A stretch of 64,000 nt of DNA, from positions 293,823 through 357,822 of the forward strand of contig NZ_CH724168.1 of the NCBI RefSeq assembly GCF_000153285.1. The letters run 5' to 3'. This DNA comes from Synechococcus sp. WH 7805 (lineage in GTDB: Bacteria; Cyanobacteriota; Cyanobacteriia; PCC-6307; Cyanobiaceae). Position numbers and translations under genes: made by a program. Under the pieces are notes generated by a model. It did no database searches. It saw only the letters and a program-made list of their open reading frames with translations, and was not told the origin of the DNA. Below are positions 9,562-17,198 of this stretch, piece by piece (positions within the stretch are counted from its first letter, which is position 1; every line of letters starts with the position of its first letter).

Positions 9562-9857
9562 TGACGGGATCCTCAATTGATTTCAGTACCTGTGAGCCCG
9601 TCAATGGTCTCTGGCCTTCCCTGGTGGAGCGCTTGGGTCTCGAGAAGGCACAACGGGCTGCCCGTCAGGCCCTCGATCTGCAACGGATGTCGGGCCATGG
9701 CGGCACGCTTCCGGTGCTGTTCTGCGAAACCTGTGGACTGGCGTTGGCCAGTACCGATTCGCTGCGGGAGCAGACAGGGCTCAATGGCCATGGGGAGCAC
9801 ATGGTGCTTCTGTACAGCAGCCGTGCCCAGGAAGTGCAGCTGCTGCAGCACGCTTGA
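9561..9857 (+). CDS. Small protein with CxxC motif, unknown function
   Basis: A 98-residue soluble protein whose start overlaps the preceding stop by one base. The middle holds a helical segment (LGLEKAQRAARQALDLQRMSG) followed by LPVLFCETCGLALAS, where a single CxxC pair could bind metal or form a disulfide. The C-terminus YSSRAQEVQLLQHA ends three bases before the convergent DUF481 gene. Its position after an arsenite carrier makes a thiol-linked role tempting, but that is only context. The family is not recognised. Confidence 0.65.
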   Translation: MTGSSIDFSTCEPVNGLWPSLVERLGLEKAQRAARQALDLQRMSGHGGTLPVLFCETCGLALASTDSLREQTGLNGHGEHMVLLYSSRAQEVQLLQHA

Positions 9858-9859
9858 GT

Positions 9860-10783
9860 TCAATCCAGCTTGACCCCCAGCTGCATGGAGACGCTGTTGT
9901 TGATTTTCGGGCTCTGCAGTTCGTTGAAGATTGTCTGTCCGTTCAGTGACGTGAACAGTCTTTGATTCCCCATCGGAAAGATCTTGAGTGCCACTGAAAA
10001 GGTGTTGTTTGTGGCGATGCCGTTGACATAGGCGCCTGTGTAGCTGTTGGTGACAGTGACGCTCGCGATGGAACTGGGTTTCCACTCCAGCTGCGCTCTC
10101 GCGGTGCTGGCGGCAAAGGTCTGTCCGCAGATTGGATCTGCATCACATCCACGGCCTCCCCAGATCTGCTGAACCGAGGGGCCCACAGACACATTCAATG
10201 TTGTTGTTTTGTTTTTGATCAGGTCGTAGCCCAGGCCAGCGGATCCCACAAACACGTCGGTTCCGATCGTGTTGAGCGTGTCGTAATTGAAGGTGGTAGT
10301 TGCATAAGCGTTCAGGCGATTCCCCAACGCTCGCGTGTAACGCAGTTCGCCTTCGCCTTCATTGGTGTCCGTTGTGTTCGCTGTCTCTCCCTTGTCGCGT
10401 GTGACCTCGTAGGTGGCACGTCCTCTCACGCTCACACGGTCGGCGCCTTTGCTGTAGCTGGTGTTGAGCTGAAAGGTTCCACCTGCGGAGAGATCGTTGT
10501 CTGTGTTGTTCGCAGAGAGTCCTCCGGACACACTCAGACTCCATGGCTTTGCTGGTGGTTCGACGATCAGAGCCGTGGCCGGAATGCGCAGCCGACCGAG
10601 CACTGGATGCAGAAGAATGGTGATGGTTTCTGTGGTCTCCTCCGGAACCAGCACGCCCTTCAGCGTGTCTCCGTTCTTCAGTTTGAGCGTGACCTGTTCT
10701 TTCTTTGCCACTGGAGCAGCCAGTGCTGAATGTCCGAACAGCACAAGCGCTGCTGTGATGGGAAGTCTGCGCAGCACTTTCAA
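9860..10783 (-). CDS. DUF481-type outer-membrane beta-barrel protein
   Basis: The 307-residue product starts with a clear signal peptide ending near ALAAP (about residues 18-24), then a short domain with KLKNGDTLKGVLVPEETTE, similar to the Sm-like beta domain that precedes DUF481 barrels. The rest alternates polar and hydrophobic residues in amphipathic strands (SLSVSGGLSANNT, RVSVRGRATYEVTR, RLNAYATTTFNYD) and ends with the typical strand MQLGVKLD. A GCDADPICG insert may be a disulfide-closed extracellular loop. The likely location is the outer membrane; function is unknown. Confidence 0.8.
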   Translation of the reverse strand: MKVLRRLPITAALVLFGHSALAAPVAKKEQVTLKLKNGDTLKGVLVPEETTETITILLHPVLGRLRIPATALIVEPPAKPWSLSVSGGLSANNTDNDLSAGGTFQLNTSYSKGADRVSVRGRATYEVTRDKGETANTTDTNEGEGELRYTRALGNRLNAYATTTFNYDTLNTIGTDVFVGSAGLGYDLIKNKTTTLNVSVGPSVQQIWGGRGCDADPICGQTFAASTARAQLEWKPSSIASVTVTNSYTGAYVNGIATNNTFSVALKIFPMGNQRLFTSLNGQTIFNELQSPKINNSVSMQLGVKLD

Positions 10784-10839
10784 ATCACTTTGGCGACTGC
10801 AGATCTTGTCACAACACTCCTGGTTCGCTGTGTTCCCTG

Positions 10840-11214
10840 ATGCCTGATCATTCCCGCCATGACCGTTCTCCAGCTGATGATGGCCTCTATTTGGTCCCCT
10901 ACTGGGTGCAAGGCGGACGATTCTGGATCGTGATCCTGGCTGTGCTCCTTTGCGGCGGAGTGATCCTGCCGTTTTCAGCTGCCTGGTTCGGGCGTCGTGC
11001 GTTCTCCAGCGGCTTTGGCTACGGAGCGGCGGCCACGTTCTGTTCGCTGGTCAGAGACGACAAGGTGCTGTCCCCTGATGCAGCGGTGGAACAACTCAAG
11101 ACGTTGAAGACCAGTTTCTCCCGAACTGGTGCGATTGATGCGCGTCATTTTCAAGACGGAGTCAGTCAGGTGGTCGCCTCCCTCGGTGATTGCGCGTTCC
11201 TCTCCCGTGGGTGA
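10840..11214 (+). CDS. Hypothetical single-span membrane protein
   Basis: A 124-residue protein with a polar, His/Arg-rich N-terminus, one hydrophobic segment (about residues 28-50, FWIVILAVLLCGGVILPFSAAWF) and a soluble C-terminal part of about 70 residues. No known domain is visible. It diverges from the DUF481 gene across a 56-base gap that probably holds both promoters, and it ends 8 bases before the convergent umuC. The ATG at 10840 is the only good start. Confidence 0.6.
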   Translation: MPDHSRHDRSPADDGLYLVPYWVQGGRFWIVILAVLLCGGVILPFSAAWFGRRAFSSGFGYGAAATFCSLVRDDKVLSPDAAVEQLKTLKTSFSRTGAIDARHFQDGVSQVVASLGDCAFLSRG

Positions 11215-11222
11215 CGCCAGGT

Positions 11223-12497
11223 TCAGGCTTGGACCACCGGCACATCGCTCAGGCGCGTGGTGGCGGCGCGGCCGAGCTGCCCACGCCGCATCGCCCAGCC
11301 CGGATGCAGGCCGCAGGCGGCCCACTGAATGGTTCCCCGCCCATGCCGCTGGTTGAGCTGGTCGATGGTGCGCATCAGCACCTCCCGGCGTGCCTGGTCC
11401 ACAGCGCTGCAGGGCACCAGCAGATGGTGCTGCAGTTGCTCGGTGCCCTGCAGGTGCTGCATGAGGACTCCGGCCTTCGCCAATTGCCGATGGGGTTGAA
11501 AGATGCGCTCCACCAGGGGAAGGGCTGCCTGCAGCAGCACCTGGGTGTCGTTGCTTGGCAGGTCGAGAGAGGTGCTGGCGCTCCGGCTGTAGAAGGCGGG
11601 CACGAACGGGCTGGTGCGGGTGTACACACTCAGGGCCGCGGCCCGTTGATTCTGTCGGCGTAATTTCTCGGCCGCTCGCACCACATAGGTGGCTACGGCT
11701 TCACGCAGCTCCTCCACACAGGTGACCGGCCGACTGAAGCTGCGGCTGACGCAGGTTTCCTGTTTGGGTGCCGGGATGAGATCGAGGGGGAGACAGGCGT
11801 GACCCTGCAGCTCGCGTTGCAGGCGTACTCCCACGACGCCTGCCTTGGCCCGCAGCGGACCGCTGGCCATGTCGCGCAGCTCGCGGGCATTGCGCACGCC
11901 TCGCAGTCGGCACCAGTGGGCCAGCTTGCGGCCGATTCCCCACACATCCTCGATGGCGATCGTCTCCAGCCAGCGATCCCCGTCGCCGCAGTCTCCGAGA
12001 TCGAACAGGCCGGCATGGCTGGCCTCCACCTTCGCCAGTCGGTTCGCGAGCTTCGCCTGGCCTTTGCTCGCTCCCAGTCCGATGGCGATCGGCAGCCCCA
12101 GATTGCGCCGTGCCAGGGCCCGCATGCGTCGGCCCCAGGGTCGTAGATCGCCATCAGCAGGACGGCTGATGCGGGCGAAGGCTTCATCGATGGAATACAC
12201 CTCGAGCTCTTCCACCTGGCTTTCCAGCAGACTCATCAGCCGCTGGCTCATGTCGGCGTAGAGGGCGTAGTTGGAGCTTCGCACCACCACTCCCTGGGCT
12301 TCCAGGTCCTGCTTCGCCTTGAAATAGGGGGTGCCCATAGCGATGCCGAGGGCCCGGGCTTCGGCGCTGCGGGCCACGATGCAGCCGTCGTTGTTCGACA
12401 GCACCACGACGGGGCGTCCCAGCAGGGCCGGATCGAGGCTCTGTTCGCAGGAGGCATAGAAATTGTTGGCATCGATCAGGGCGGTGACCCGGCTCAT
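11223..12497 (-). CDS. umuC: DNA polymerase V catalytic subunit, Y-family
   Basis: UmuC is the translesion polymerase of the SOS response. The 424-residue product begins TALIDANNFYASCE, the Y-family metal site, and carries YSIDEAF with the second catalytic acidic pair at about residues 101-107. It continues with the helix-hairpin-helix region (VWGIGRKLAHWCRLRGV) and the little-finger domain. The C-terminal segment with RGTIQWAACG is specific to UmuC rather than DinB. Only 5 bases separate it from umuD, so they are one operon under the LexA-like box at 12980. Confidence 0.96.
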   Translation of the reverse strand: MSRVTALIDANNFYASCEQSLDPALLGRPVVVLSNNDGCIVARSAEARALGIAMGTPYFKAKQDLEAQGVVVRSSNYALYADMSQRLMSLLESQVEELEVYSIDEAFARISRPADGDLRPWGRRMRALARRNLGLPIAIGLGASKGQAKLANRLAKVEASHAGLFDLGDCGDGDRWLETIAIEDVWGIGRKLAHWCRLRGVRNARELRDMASGPLRAKAGVVGVRLQRELQGHACLPLDLIPAPKQETCVSRSFSRPVTCVEELREAVATYVVRAAEKLRRQNQRAAALSVYTRTSPFVPAFYSRSASTSLDLPSNDTQVLLQAALPLVERIFQPHRQLAKAGVLMQHLQGTEQLQHHLLVPCSAVDQARREVLMRTIDQLNQRHGRGTIQWAACGLHPGWAMRRGQLGRAATTRLSDVPVVQA

Positions 12498-12502
12498 GGT
12501 GC

Positions 12503-12946
12503 TTAGAGGGGGTGAATCACATGGATGGCGACGCCCCAGATCTGCATGTCGCCGCAGTCCTCCAGTTCCAGGGGGGGATAGTCGGGATTGGCGGCCTCCA
12601 GCCGTAGTCGACCGCGATGGCGTGCCAGTCGCTTGAGTGTGAAACCGCCATCGAGCACCGCCACGACCACTCGACCCGGCCTGGGGTCGAGGCTGCGGTC
12701 CACCACCAACAGATCGCCGTCATGAATGCCGGCGCCGGTCATGGAATCACCGCTCACTCTCAGAAAAAATGTGCTGCTGGGATGGCGGATCAGCTGGTCG
12801 TTGAGATCGATTCCCACCTCCACGTAATCGTCCGCGGGGGAGGGAAAGCCCGCAGCCACCCGTTCGCAGGCCAGGGGCAGGTGGAGCGGACGCCGCTGGG
12901 AACACAGGGGCTGTGGCAACTGGCCGAAGGAGCGATCGAACGCCAC
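12503..12946 (-). CDS. umuD: SOS mutagenesis protein UmuD, S24 self-cleaving protease
   Basis: The 147-residue product is the regulatory partner of UmuC. Nucleophile Ser68 sits in SGDSMTGAGIHDGD and general base Lys105 in GGFTLKRL, the Ser-Lys dyad of the LexA/UmuD family. The segment VAAGFPSPADDYVEVGIDLN aligns with the E. coli cleavage region, but the scissile pair reads Ala32-Gly33 instead of Cys-Gly, as in LexA itself. The start codon is GTG at 12944-12946. The LexA-like site lies about 34 bases upstream. Confidence 0.96.
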   Translation of the reverse strand: MAFDRSFGQLPQPLCSQRRPLHLPLACERVAAGFPSPADDYVEVGIDLNDQLIRHPSSTFFLRVSGDSMTGAGIHDGDLLVVDRSLDPRPGRVVVAVLDGGFTLKRLARHRGRLRLEAANPDYPPLELEDCGDMQIWGVAIHVIHPL

Positions 12947-12979
12947 AGAGACGAAACGAGCAAATCAGACTTCTAGGTT

Positions 12980-12993
12980 AGTACAGGCGTTCT
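12980..12993 (-). promoter_or_regulatory. Candidate LexA (SOS) box controlling umuD-umuC
   Basis: On the plus strand the site reads AGTACAGGCGTTCT. It fits the cyanobacterial LexA consensus RGTACNNNDGTWCB at 13 of 14 positions; the mismatch is C at the D position. It is centred about 40 bases upstream of the umuD start, where a repressor would block the promoter. The site overlaps the last codons and stop of the SGNH hydrolase gene, which is read in the same direction. The assignment combines the motif with the known SOS control of umuDC. Confidence 0.7.
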
Positions 12994-13711
12994 AATTGTC
13001 TGCGCTTGGGTGTTGCCCCAGGGTCTGGCAGATGCATGCAGCAAGCCCGGCGGCAATCAGCGCCTGAGCCTGGGCATCGAAGTGAACGCCGTCCAGGGTG
13101 GAGGGATTGGCGACGGGCTGCACGTCGAAACAGGCCACGTCGAGTTCAGCGGCCAGTTGGCAGTAGTGCTCTGCCAGTGCCTGGGATTTGAGCTCAGCGC
13201 CCTCGAACCCCCAGGTCAGCGACTGGGGAGTGATCCGGATGGCCGGTGGTGTCATCAAAATGATCCGCGGAGACGTAGGCGGATCAAGGCGGGGGCCGCA
13301 GTTCAGGGCTCTGCGGGTGTCATGGATCAGGATGCGAGCGCCTGCCGTGATCTGCTCGGCGGAGAGATTGAGATAGCCCTTGCAGTCATTGCAACCCAGC
13401 GCAAGGATCACCACATCAATCGGTTTGTGGCTGTGGAGAGCGGTCATGAGGCCTGATCGGCCGCTGCAGCTGTAGTCGCCGCCGTAGTTCGCGGTACCGA
13501 TGGCATCGTCGTGCAGCCATGTACGGGAATTGAGTCCTTCCTCGACGGTCCGCCAAGGCAGGTCGGGCCTGGTTTGGTTGAGAGCACGCTCCAGCTGATT
13601 CGGCCACCGTGTTGGCTGCGGAAAGCGTCCGCTGCCGTCCGGGTTGAATCCCCAGGTGTTGGAATCGCCGAAACAGAGAATGGTTCGAGGATCCTGGATG
13701 GTTGCTGTCAT
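12992..13711 (-). CDS. SGNH/GDSL-family hydrolase
   Basis: A 239-residue SGNH hydrolase (esterase or lipase-like). Block I is ILCFGDSNTWGF with nucleophile Ser17 counted from the ATG at 13709-13711. Block III is the GCND of LALGCNDCKG, and block V is DGVHFDAQAQ, with the Asp and His completing the triad. No signal peptide is visible, so it may act in the cytoplasm on small esters. Substrate is unknown. An upstream GTG at 13726 would add five residues. Its end overlaps the umuD control site. Confidence 0.88.
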   Translation of the reverse strand: MTATIQDPRTILCFGDSNTWGFNPDGSGRFPQPTRWPNQLERALNQTRPDLPWRTVEEGLNSRTWLHDDAIGTANYGGDYSCSGRSGLMTALHSHKPIDVVILALGCNDCKGYLNLSAEQITAGARILIHDTRRALNCGPRLDPPTSPRIILMTPPAIRITPQSLTWGFEGAELKSQALAEHYCQLAAELDVACFDVQPVANPSTLDGVHFDAQAQALIAAGLAACICQTLGQHPSADN

Positions 13712-13809
13712 GGAGGGCGAGGACACGCGTTGCTTCAGTTCAGCGACACCCGGTAGGCGGTGCCAATGCGGTTCCGATCAGTGAGGATGCCCGGATTGCG
13801 GACACACCC

Positions 13810-14202
13810 ATGGCTGAGTCTCCCTATCTCATAGCTCTGGCCCTGATTGAACAGGGAGGGGCCCGAGCTCTCCCCCTTGCGGGTCGTTCACTCAAGGCCG
13901 ATGAAGCCGTTGCCGATCAGCCAACACAAGCGGCCCACGGCCTGGCTCTGGAGCTGTTGCTGCGCGTCTGGCAACGCAGTGAAAACGGCCCCTTGAAGCG
14001 AGCCTGCGGGGTGGAGAGCCTGCTGCTGGTGGAGCTGGCGATGGAGCGTTTGCCCGAGGACCTTCCAGCGTTGAAAGCAGCCTGGTTGAACAGTGGCGAT
14101 ACCGCGGCGTTCCACGCCGGCCTACGGGCGATGGGTGGACGTGCCTGGACGATGAGTATCGCCAAATTCCAGCCGGTAACCCTGACGCCCTGGACTGTTT
14201 AG
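13810..14202 (+). CDS. Hypothetical alpha-helical protein
   Basis: I do not recognise this 130-residue protein. It is mostly amphipathic helix (HGLALELLLRVWQRS, LLLVELAMERLPEDL, AAFHAGLRAMGGRAW) and has no membrane span or signal peptide. The start at MAESPYLIALALIEQ was chosen because the residues upstream in the frame are Arg-rich and look non-coding. It is flanked by convergent rlmH and the divergent SGNH hydrolase. Orientation and start are less certain than for its neighbours. Confidence 0.55.
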   Translation: MAESPYLIALALIEQGGARALPLAGRSLKADEAVADQPTQAAHGLALELLLRVWQRSENGPLKRACGVESLLLVELAMERLPEDLPALKAAWLNSGDTAAFHAGLRAMGGRAWTMSIAKFQPVTLTPWTV

Positions 14203-14237
14203 TTGCCAGGGATCTGCTGGGGACCGTTCATGACTAC

Positions 14238-14672
14238 TCATGCCCGGTGGTATGGGCTCCCTTGAAGAATGGCCTGCGCCCGGAACAGCTGCTCGAGCAA
14301 CAGCAGCCGAGCGAGTTCATGGGGGAAAGTCATTGGTGAGAGGCTCAGCTGCCAGCGGGCTGCAGCTTTGAGCTCATCGGTGAGTCCATCGGCGCCGCCG
14401 ATCACAAAAGCCAGGCGTTCATTGCCCAGACGCTCGAGCCGTTGAGCGAAAGGGATCGAAGCCAGTGGTGTGCCTTGCTCCATCAACATCACCGGCCATT
14501 CATCTGCTCGCAGCGTGGAGCGGATCGCCTCCGCTTCCTTCTCGGGTGTGCTGTCTTTGAGTTCCACCACCTGGAGGCCCTGGAGGCGTTTGAGGTAGAG
14601 GGCCACCCCTTCTTGGACCCAGCCCTTGCGCACCTTCCCAACAGCGATGATCCGGCAGCGGGAGATGTTCAT
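14238..14672 (-). CDS. rlmH: 23S rRNA pseudouridine-1915 N3-methyltransferase RlmH
   Basis: RlmH is a SPOUT-class methyltransferase that modifies helix 69 of 23S rRNA. The 144-residue product ends in the conserved knot: [14 protein letters not shown], then [35 protein letters not shown]. This is the standard RlmH C-terminus that builds the SAM site. It is slightly shorter than the E. coli protein. Its ATG overlaps the stop of the upstream ATP-grasp-like gene by ATGA, so translation is probably coupled. Confidence 0.96.
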   Translation of the reverse strand: MNISRCRIIAVGKVRKGWVQEGVALYLKRLQGLQVVELKDSTPEKEAEAIRSTLRADEWPVMLMEQGTPLASIPFAQRLERLGNERLAFVIGGADGLTDELKAAARWQLSLSPMTFPHELARLLLLEQLFRAQAILQGSPYHRA

Positions 14673-15040
14673 GCCGCGTCGTCGAGAATCCAGGTGTCCT
14701 TGAGGCTGCCGCCGCGGTTCAGATTCACGATCGAGGAGCCAGGGGGCGCCACGCGAGTGAGCGCTCCTGGACGCACGGGCAGATTTTGTCCGTTTTGTAG
14801 GAGAAACAGCCGGTTCTGATCGCCATGCAGATCCTCTGGAGAGGCCAGTGAAATTCCCATGGATTCAGCCAGAAAGCGGTGCTCACTGATCTCGGTACTG
14901 ACGGCGCTGGGGGTGAGCAACACGATCAGTGGATCATCCTGATGGGGGCAGAGCTGATGCAGAGCATTGCGAAGCAGCTGCAGACCCTGCTGAACGGGCC
15001 GAGGTGAATGGGCTGAGTTCTGGGGCAGTCCGGCCGCCAA
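14669..15040 (-). CDS. Shortened relative of circularly permuted ATP-grasp proteins (possible remnant)
   Basis: The 123-residue product resembles two separated pieces of the circularly permuted ATP-grasp family (DUF404/DUF407 group). [28 protein letters not shown] matches the family pattern around LTPG-x-YFEH-x-FLA. [21 protein letters not shown] with SLKDTWIL matches the C-terminal PGGLTRVA plus SQGGGSKDTWVL signature. The roughly 100-150 residues expected between them, including much of the catalytic core, are missing. No ATG starts it; TTG at 15040 is the best candidate. Homology-like sequence ([11 protein letters not shown]) continues 12 codons further to a TGA. It is probably inactive as an enzyme. 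Its stop overlaps the rlmH start. Confidence 0.6.
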   Translation of the reverse strand: MAAGLPQNSAHSPRPVQQGLQLLRNALHQLCPHQDDPLIVLLTPSAVSTEISEHRFLAESMGISLASPEDLHGDQNRLFLLQNGQNLPVRPGALTRVAPPGSSIVNLNRGGSLKDTWILDDAA

Positions 15041-15076
15041 GGAGGCTTCTCGGATACGGACGGCGTAGCCATGGCC

Positions 15077-15520
15077 TCAGCCGGCGTCATCGTCTTCGAG
15101 CAAGAGCTGTCCGAACGCCACATACAGGCTTTCCTCTTCGCTGCCGGGCGTCACGGCCGGGCGTCGAGGACGGGTGTTTTTTCCCGGGCCGGCGTTGCGG
15201 GCTGGCGTTGGGGCCGAAGAGAGACCCCCCTCTTGGGGTGAGTTGTGTGCTGCTCCCCGCGTCTGTTGCCGGGATTCCGCCTCGGCTTTGGTCTCCGCTT
15301 GGCGAAGACGATCCAAGAGGTGCTCTGGAACGGTTCCATCGCCGCTGACGTTCATCAGTTCATGGAAGAGAGCCTGGGGATTCTCTTCTGTTTCCACCTT
15401 GTGGAGCCGCTCGCTGGCGCGAGGGGCCTCACTGGGCTTGTCAGCGGGGGTCGGCAGCGATTGCGGCAATTCCCGGCCCAGTTTCTTCAGTCGTTCGAGG
15501 CTGCGAGGGTCAAAGCTCAT
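15077..15520 (-). CDS. Hypothetical charged protein, probably disordered
   Basis: A 147-residue hydrophilic protein with no recognised domain. The N-terminus (MSFDPRSLERLKKLGRELPQ) and the segment NPQALFHELMNVSGDGTVPEHLLDRLRQAE look helical. The region at about residues 80-120 is Pro/Arg/Ala-rich and likely disordered. The end, LYVAFGQLLLEDDD, may be a short folded or interaction motif. Its start overlaps the stop of the pentapeptide gene (ATGA), and its TGA is followed in the same frame by the ATP-grasp-like sequence. Confidence 0.7.
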   Translation of the reverse strand: MSFDPRSLERLKKLGRELPQSLPTPADKPSEAPRASERLHKVETEENPQALFHELMNVSGDGTVPEHLLDRLRQAETKAEAESRQQTRGAAHNSPQEGGLSSAPTPARNAGPGKNTRPRRPAVTPGSEEESLYVAFGQLLLEDDDAG

Positions 15521-15999
15521 CAGCAGCCCAGGGTGTCGCGGGTGTCCCGTCCGGTCACGGGGTTGGTGCCCTCAGCCGCTGCGCAGAGGGTTTTGAGCAC
15601 ATCCCCTCTTAGGGGCACATTGGTGAAATCAGCGCCGCTGATCGTCACATCGATGAAACGGGTGTTGAACGCGAAGGCGTCTTCCAGAACGGCATCGGTG
15701 AGATCCGTGCCGTTGAGCACGGCGGAATCCAGCGTGGCGTCGCGGAGATTGGTGCGGCTGAGGTTGGCGTCCTGCAGCTTGGCGCCGTACAAGCTGGCTC
15801 CTTGCAGGTCACTACCCGAGAGATCAGCCTCGCGCAGGTTGGTGAGGTTGAAGGTCACCCCCTGCATCTCCCGGTTGGCGAAATCAGCTCCGATCAGCAC
15901 CTGTTTGGCGTAATCCATCGCTGCCTCAGCGGAGGGAAGCAGCAGGCCGAACACCAGCAACAAGGCAAGCACTGGAGCCAGCAGACAGCGTTGCATCAT
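15520..15999 (-). CDS. Exported pentapeptide-repeat protein, probably thylakoid-lumenal
   Basis: The 159-residue product starts with a basic N-terminus and a long hydrophobic signal sequence ending near PSAEAAMDY. After it come at least eight A(D/N)LXX pentapeptides (ADFAN, ADLSG, ASLYG, ANLSR, TNLRD, TDLTD, ADFTN), which fold as a right-handed quadrilateral beta-helix. A short Cys-containing tail (TLCAAAEG, TRDTLGC) may form a disulfide. Related proteins in cyanobacteria and plants are lumenal; exact role is unknown. An in-frame start 17 codons upstream was rejected because it would place charged residues before the signal. Confidence 0.85.
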   Translation of the reverse strand: MMQRCLLAPVLALLLVFGLLLPSAEAAMDYAKQVLIGADFANREMQGVTFNLTNLREADLSGSDLQGASLYGAKLQDANLSRTNLRDATLDSAVLNGTDLTDAVLEDAFAFNTRFIDVTISGADFTNVPLRGDVLKTLCAAAEGTNPVTGRDTRDTLGC

Positions 16000-16074
16000 T
16001 GAAATCAAGGCGTAAAACCAGACTAAGCGGGATGGGCCTTGGACATTCACGCCTGGGAGCCCATATCGAGACCG

Positions 16075-16695
16075 TCATCCCTCAGGCGTGAACGATCCGC
16101 GCTGTCTTCTGATGGCGTCTTCAAGCCGTTCAAGCCGCTCCTCGCGGGACCCCCAAAGTTCGATCAGTTGTGGAGCGTTCTGCGTTGGCATCACATTGAA
16201 TCGCTTGTCGCGATAAATCTGTTTGAAAATGGCATCAACTTCACTGCGGTAAGGGAGATCAATAGGGCGAATGCCATCGTCTTCCATCTCCACCGGCCAT
16301 CGCTCGCTGATGGGTATGAAAACGATCAGGTCAAGGTTTTGAAGTGTGTCTCTCACCCTGGGAACCATGGCTTCAACGAATTCATTGTTGATATCAGTCG
16401 TGCCGTAGTCCGCTGTGTACTGCGAGTAAGCGATGTAATCCACTGGTGCGCGATCGAAAATCACGCATTCGTTTCTGGATCCATAGGCATTGACTCGGCT
16501 GGCGTTGTAATACAACTGAATGCCGTTATGCAAACGATTGCATTCCTGGCGAAATTGAATGTCATAGCCCTCGTTGTGAAGGGCTCGAAACGGTTCTTCT
16601 TCGCGAATGTAATGAGGATTGCGTTTCACCCAGTCCCAGACCAATGTGCTTTTCCCCTGGGAATGGGCTCCGCTGATGGCGATTCGCACGAGCAT
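16075..16695 (-). CDS. P-loop AAA/NadR-like kinase-type ATPase
   Basis: A 206-residue P-loop protein with Walker A GAHSQGKST at about residues 8-16 and a hydrophobic strand ending in Asp (CVIFDRAPVDYIAY) that resembles the Walker B/lid region of NadR-type and AAA_28 nucleotide kinases. A later strand is LDLIVFIPISERWP. The likely activity is phosphorylation of a small nucleotide-like substrate, but the substrate is unknown. The ATG at 16695 places the P-loop at the usual distance from the start. It diverges from yraN across a 71-base gap. Confidence 0.75.
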   Translation of the reverse strand: MLVRIAISGAHSQGKSTLVWDWVKRNPHYIREEEPFRALHNEGYDIQFRQECNRLHNGIQLYYNASRVNAYGSRNECVIFDRAPVDYIAYSQYTADYGTTDINNEFVEAMVPRVRDTLQNLDLIVFIPISERWPVEMEDDGIRPIDLPYRSEVDAIFKQIYRDKRFNVMPTQNAPQLIELWGSREERLERLEDAIRRQRGSFTPEG

Positions 16696-16766
16696 CTGGC
16701 GCCTCTGAGCTGTTCTAGCGCTGCAACATTGCGGGGAATGCTTCAGATCAGATCTCTCCTGATTGC

Positions 16767-17162
16767 ATGAAGGCAAGGTTGAGCACTGCATCGTCGGGCC
16801 TCTGGGCTGAGGCACGGGCACTGGATCTTCTGCAAACCCGTGGTTGGGTCCTGCTGCATCAGCGTTGGTGCTGCCGTTACGGGGAAATTGATCTGCTCAT
16901 GTGCAAACACAGTGGGAAGACATCCCGCTTGTTGGCGGTTGAGGTGAAGGGGCGCCGGCGCTGCGGACCAGATGGCTGGGGACAAGCGGCTTTGAATACG
17001 CAGAAGCGACGTCGCCTGGCCCGAACCCTGAACTGTTGGTTCGCCTTCAACCCTGAATACGCAACGAGTCAGCTGGAAGTGGTTCTTGCATTGGTTCCAC
17101 TGCCCCCGAGCCATCGGGCGGTGCGTTGGCTCAGTGTTACGGATCTCAGTGCAACGGGTTGA
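16767..17162 (+). CDS. YraN family (UPF0102) endonuclease-fold protein
   Basis: The 131-residue protein has the UPF0102 layout. A helix with GLWAEARALDLLQTRGW comes first, then RYGEIDLLMCKHSGK and LLAVEVKGRRR, which provide the Glu/Asp...Glu-x-Lys residues of the PD-(D/E)xK nuclease fold. LNTQKRRRLARTLNCWF follows. Family members are thought to act on DNA or RNA, but the cellular role is unsettled. It lies convergent to the uridine kinase-like gene, with a 36-base gap. Confidence 0.9.
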   Translation: MKARLSTASSGLWAEARALDLLQTRGWVLLHQRWCCRYGEIDLLMCKHSGKTSRLLAVEVKGRRRCGPDGWGQAALNTQKRRRLARTLNCWFAFNPEYATSQLEVVLALVPLPPSHRAVRWLSVTDLSATG

Positions 17163-17198
17163 AACGCCAAGAGACAACGAAATCCCAGCAGCAAGGCT

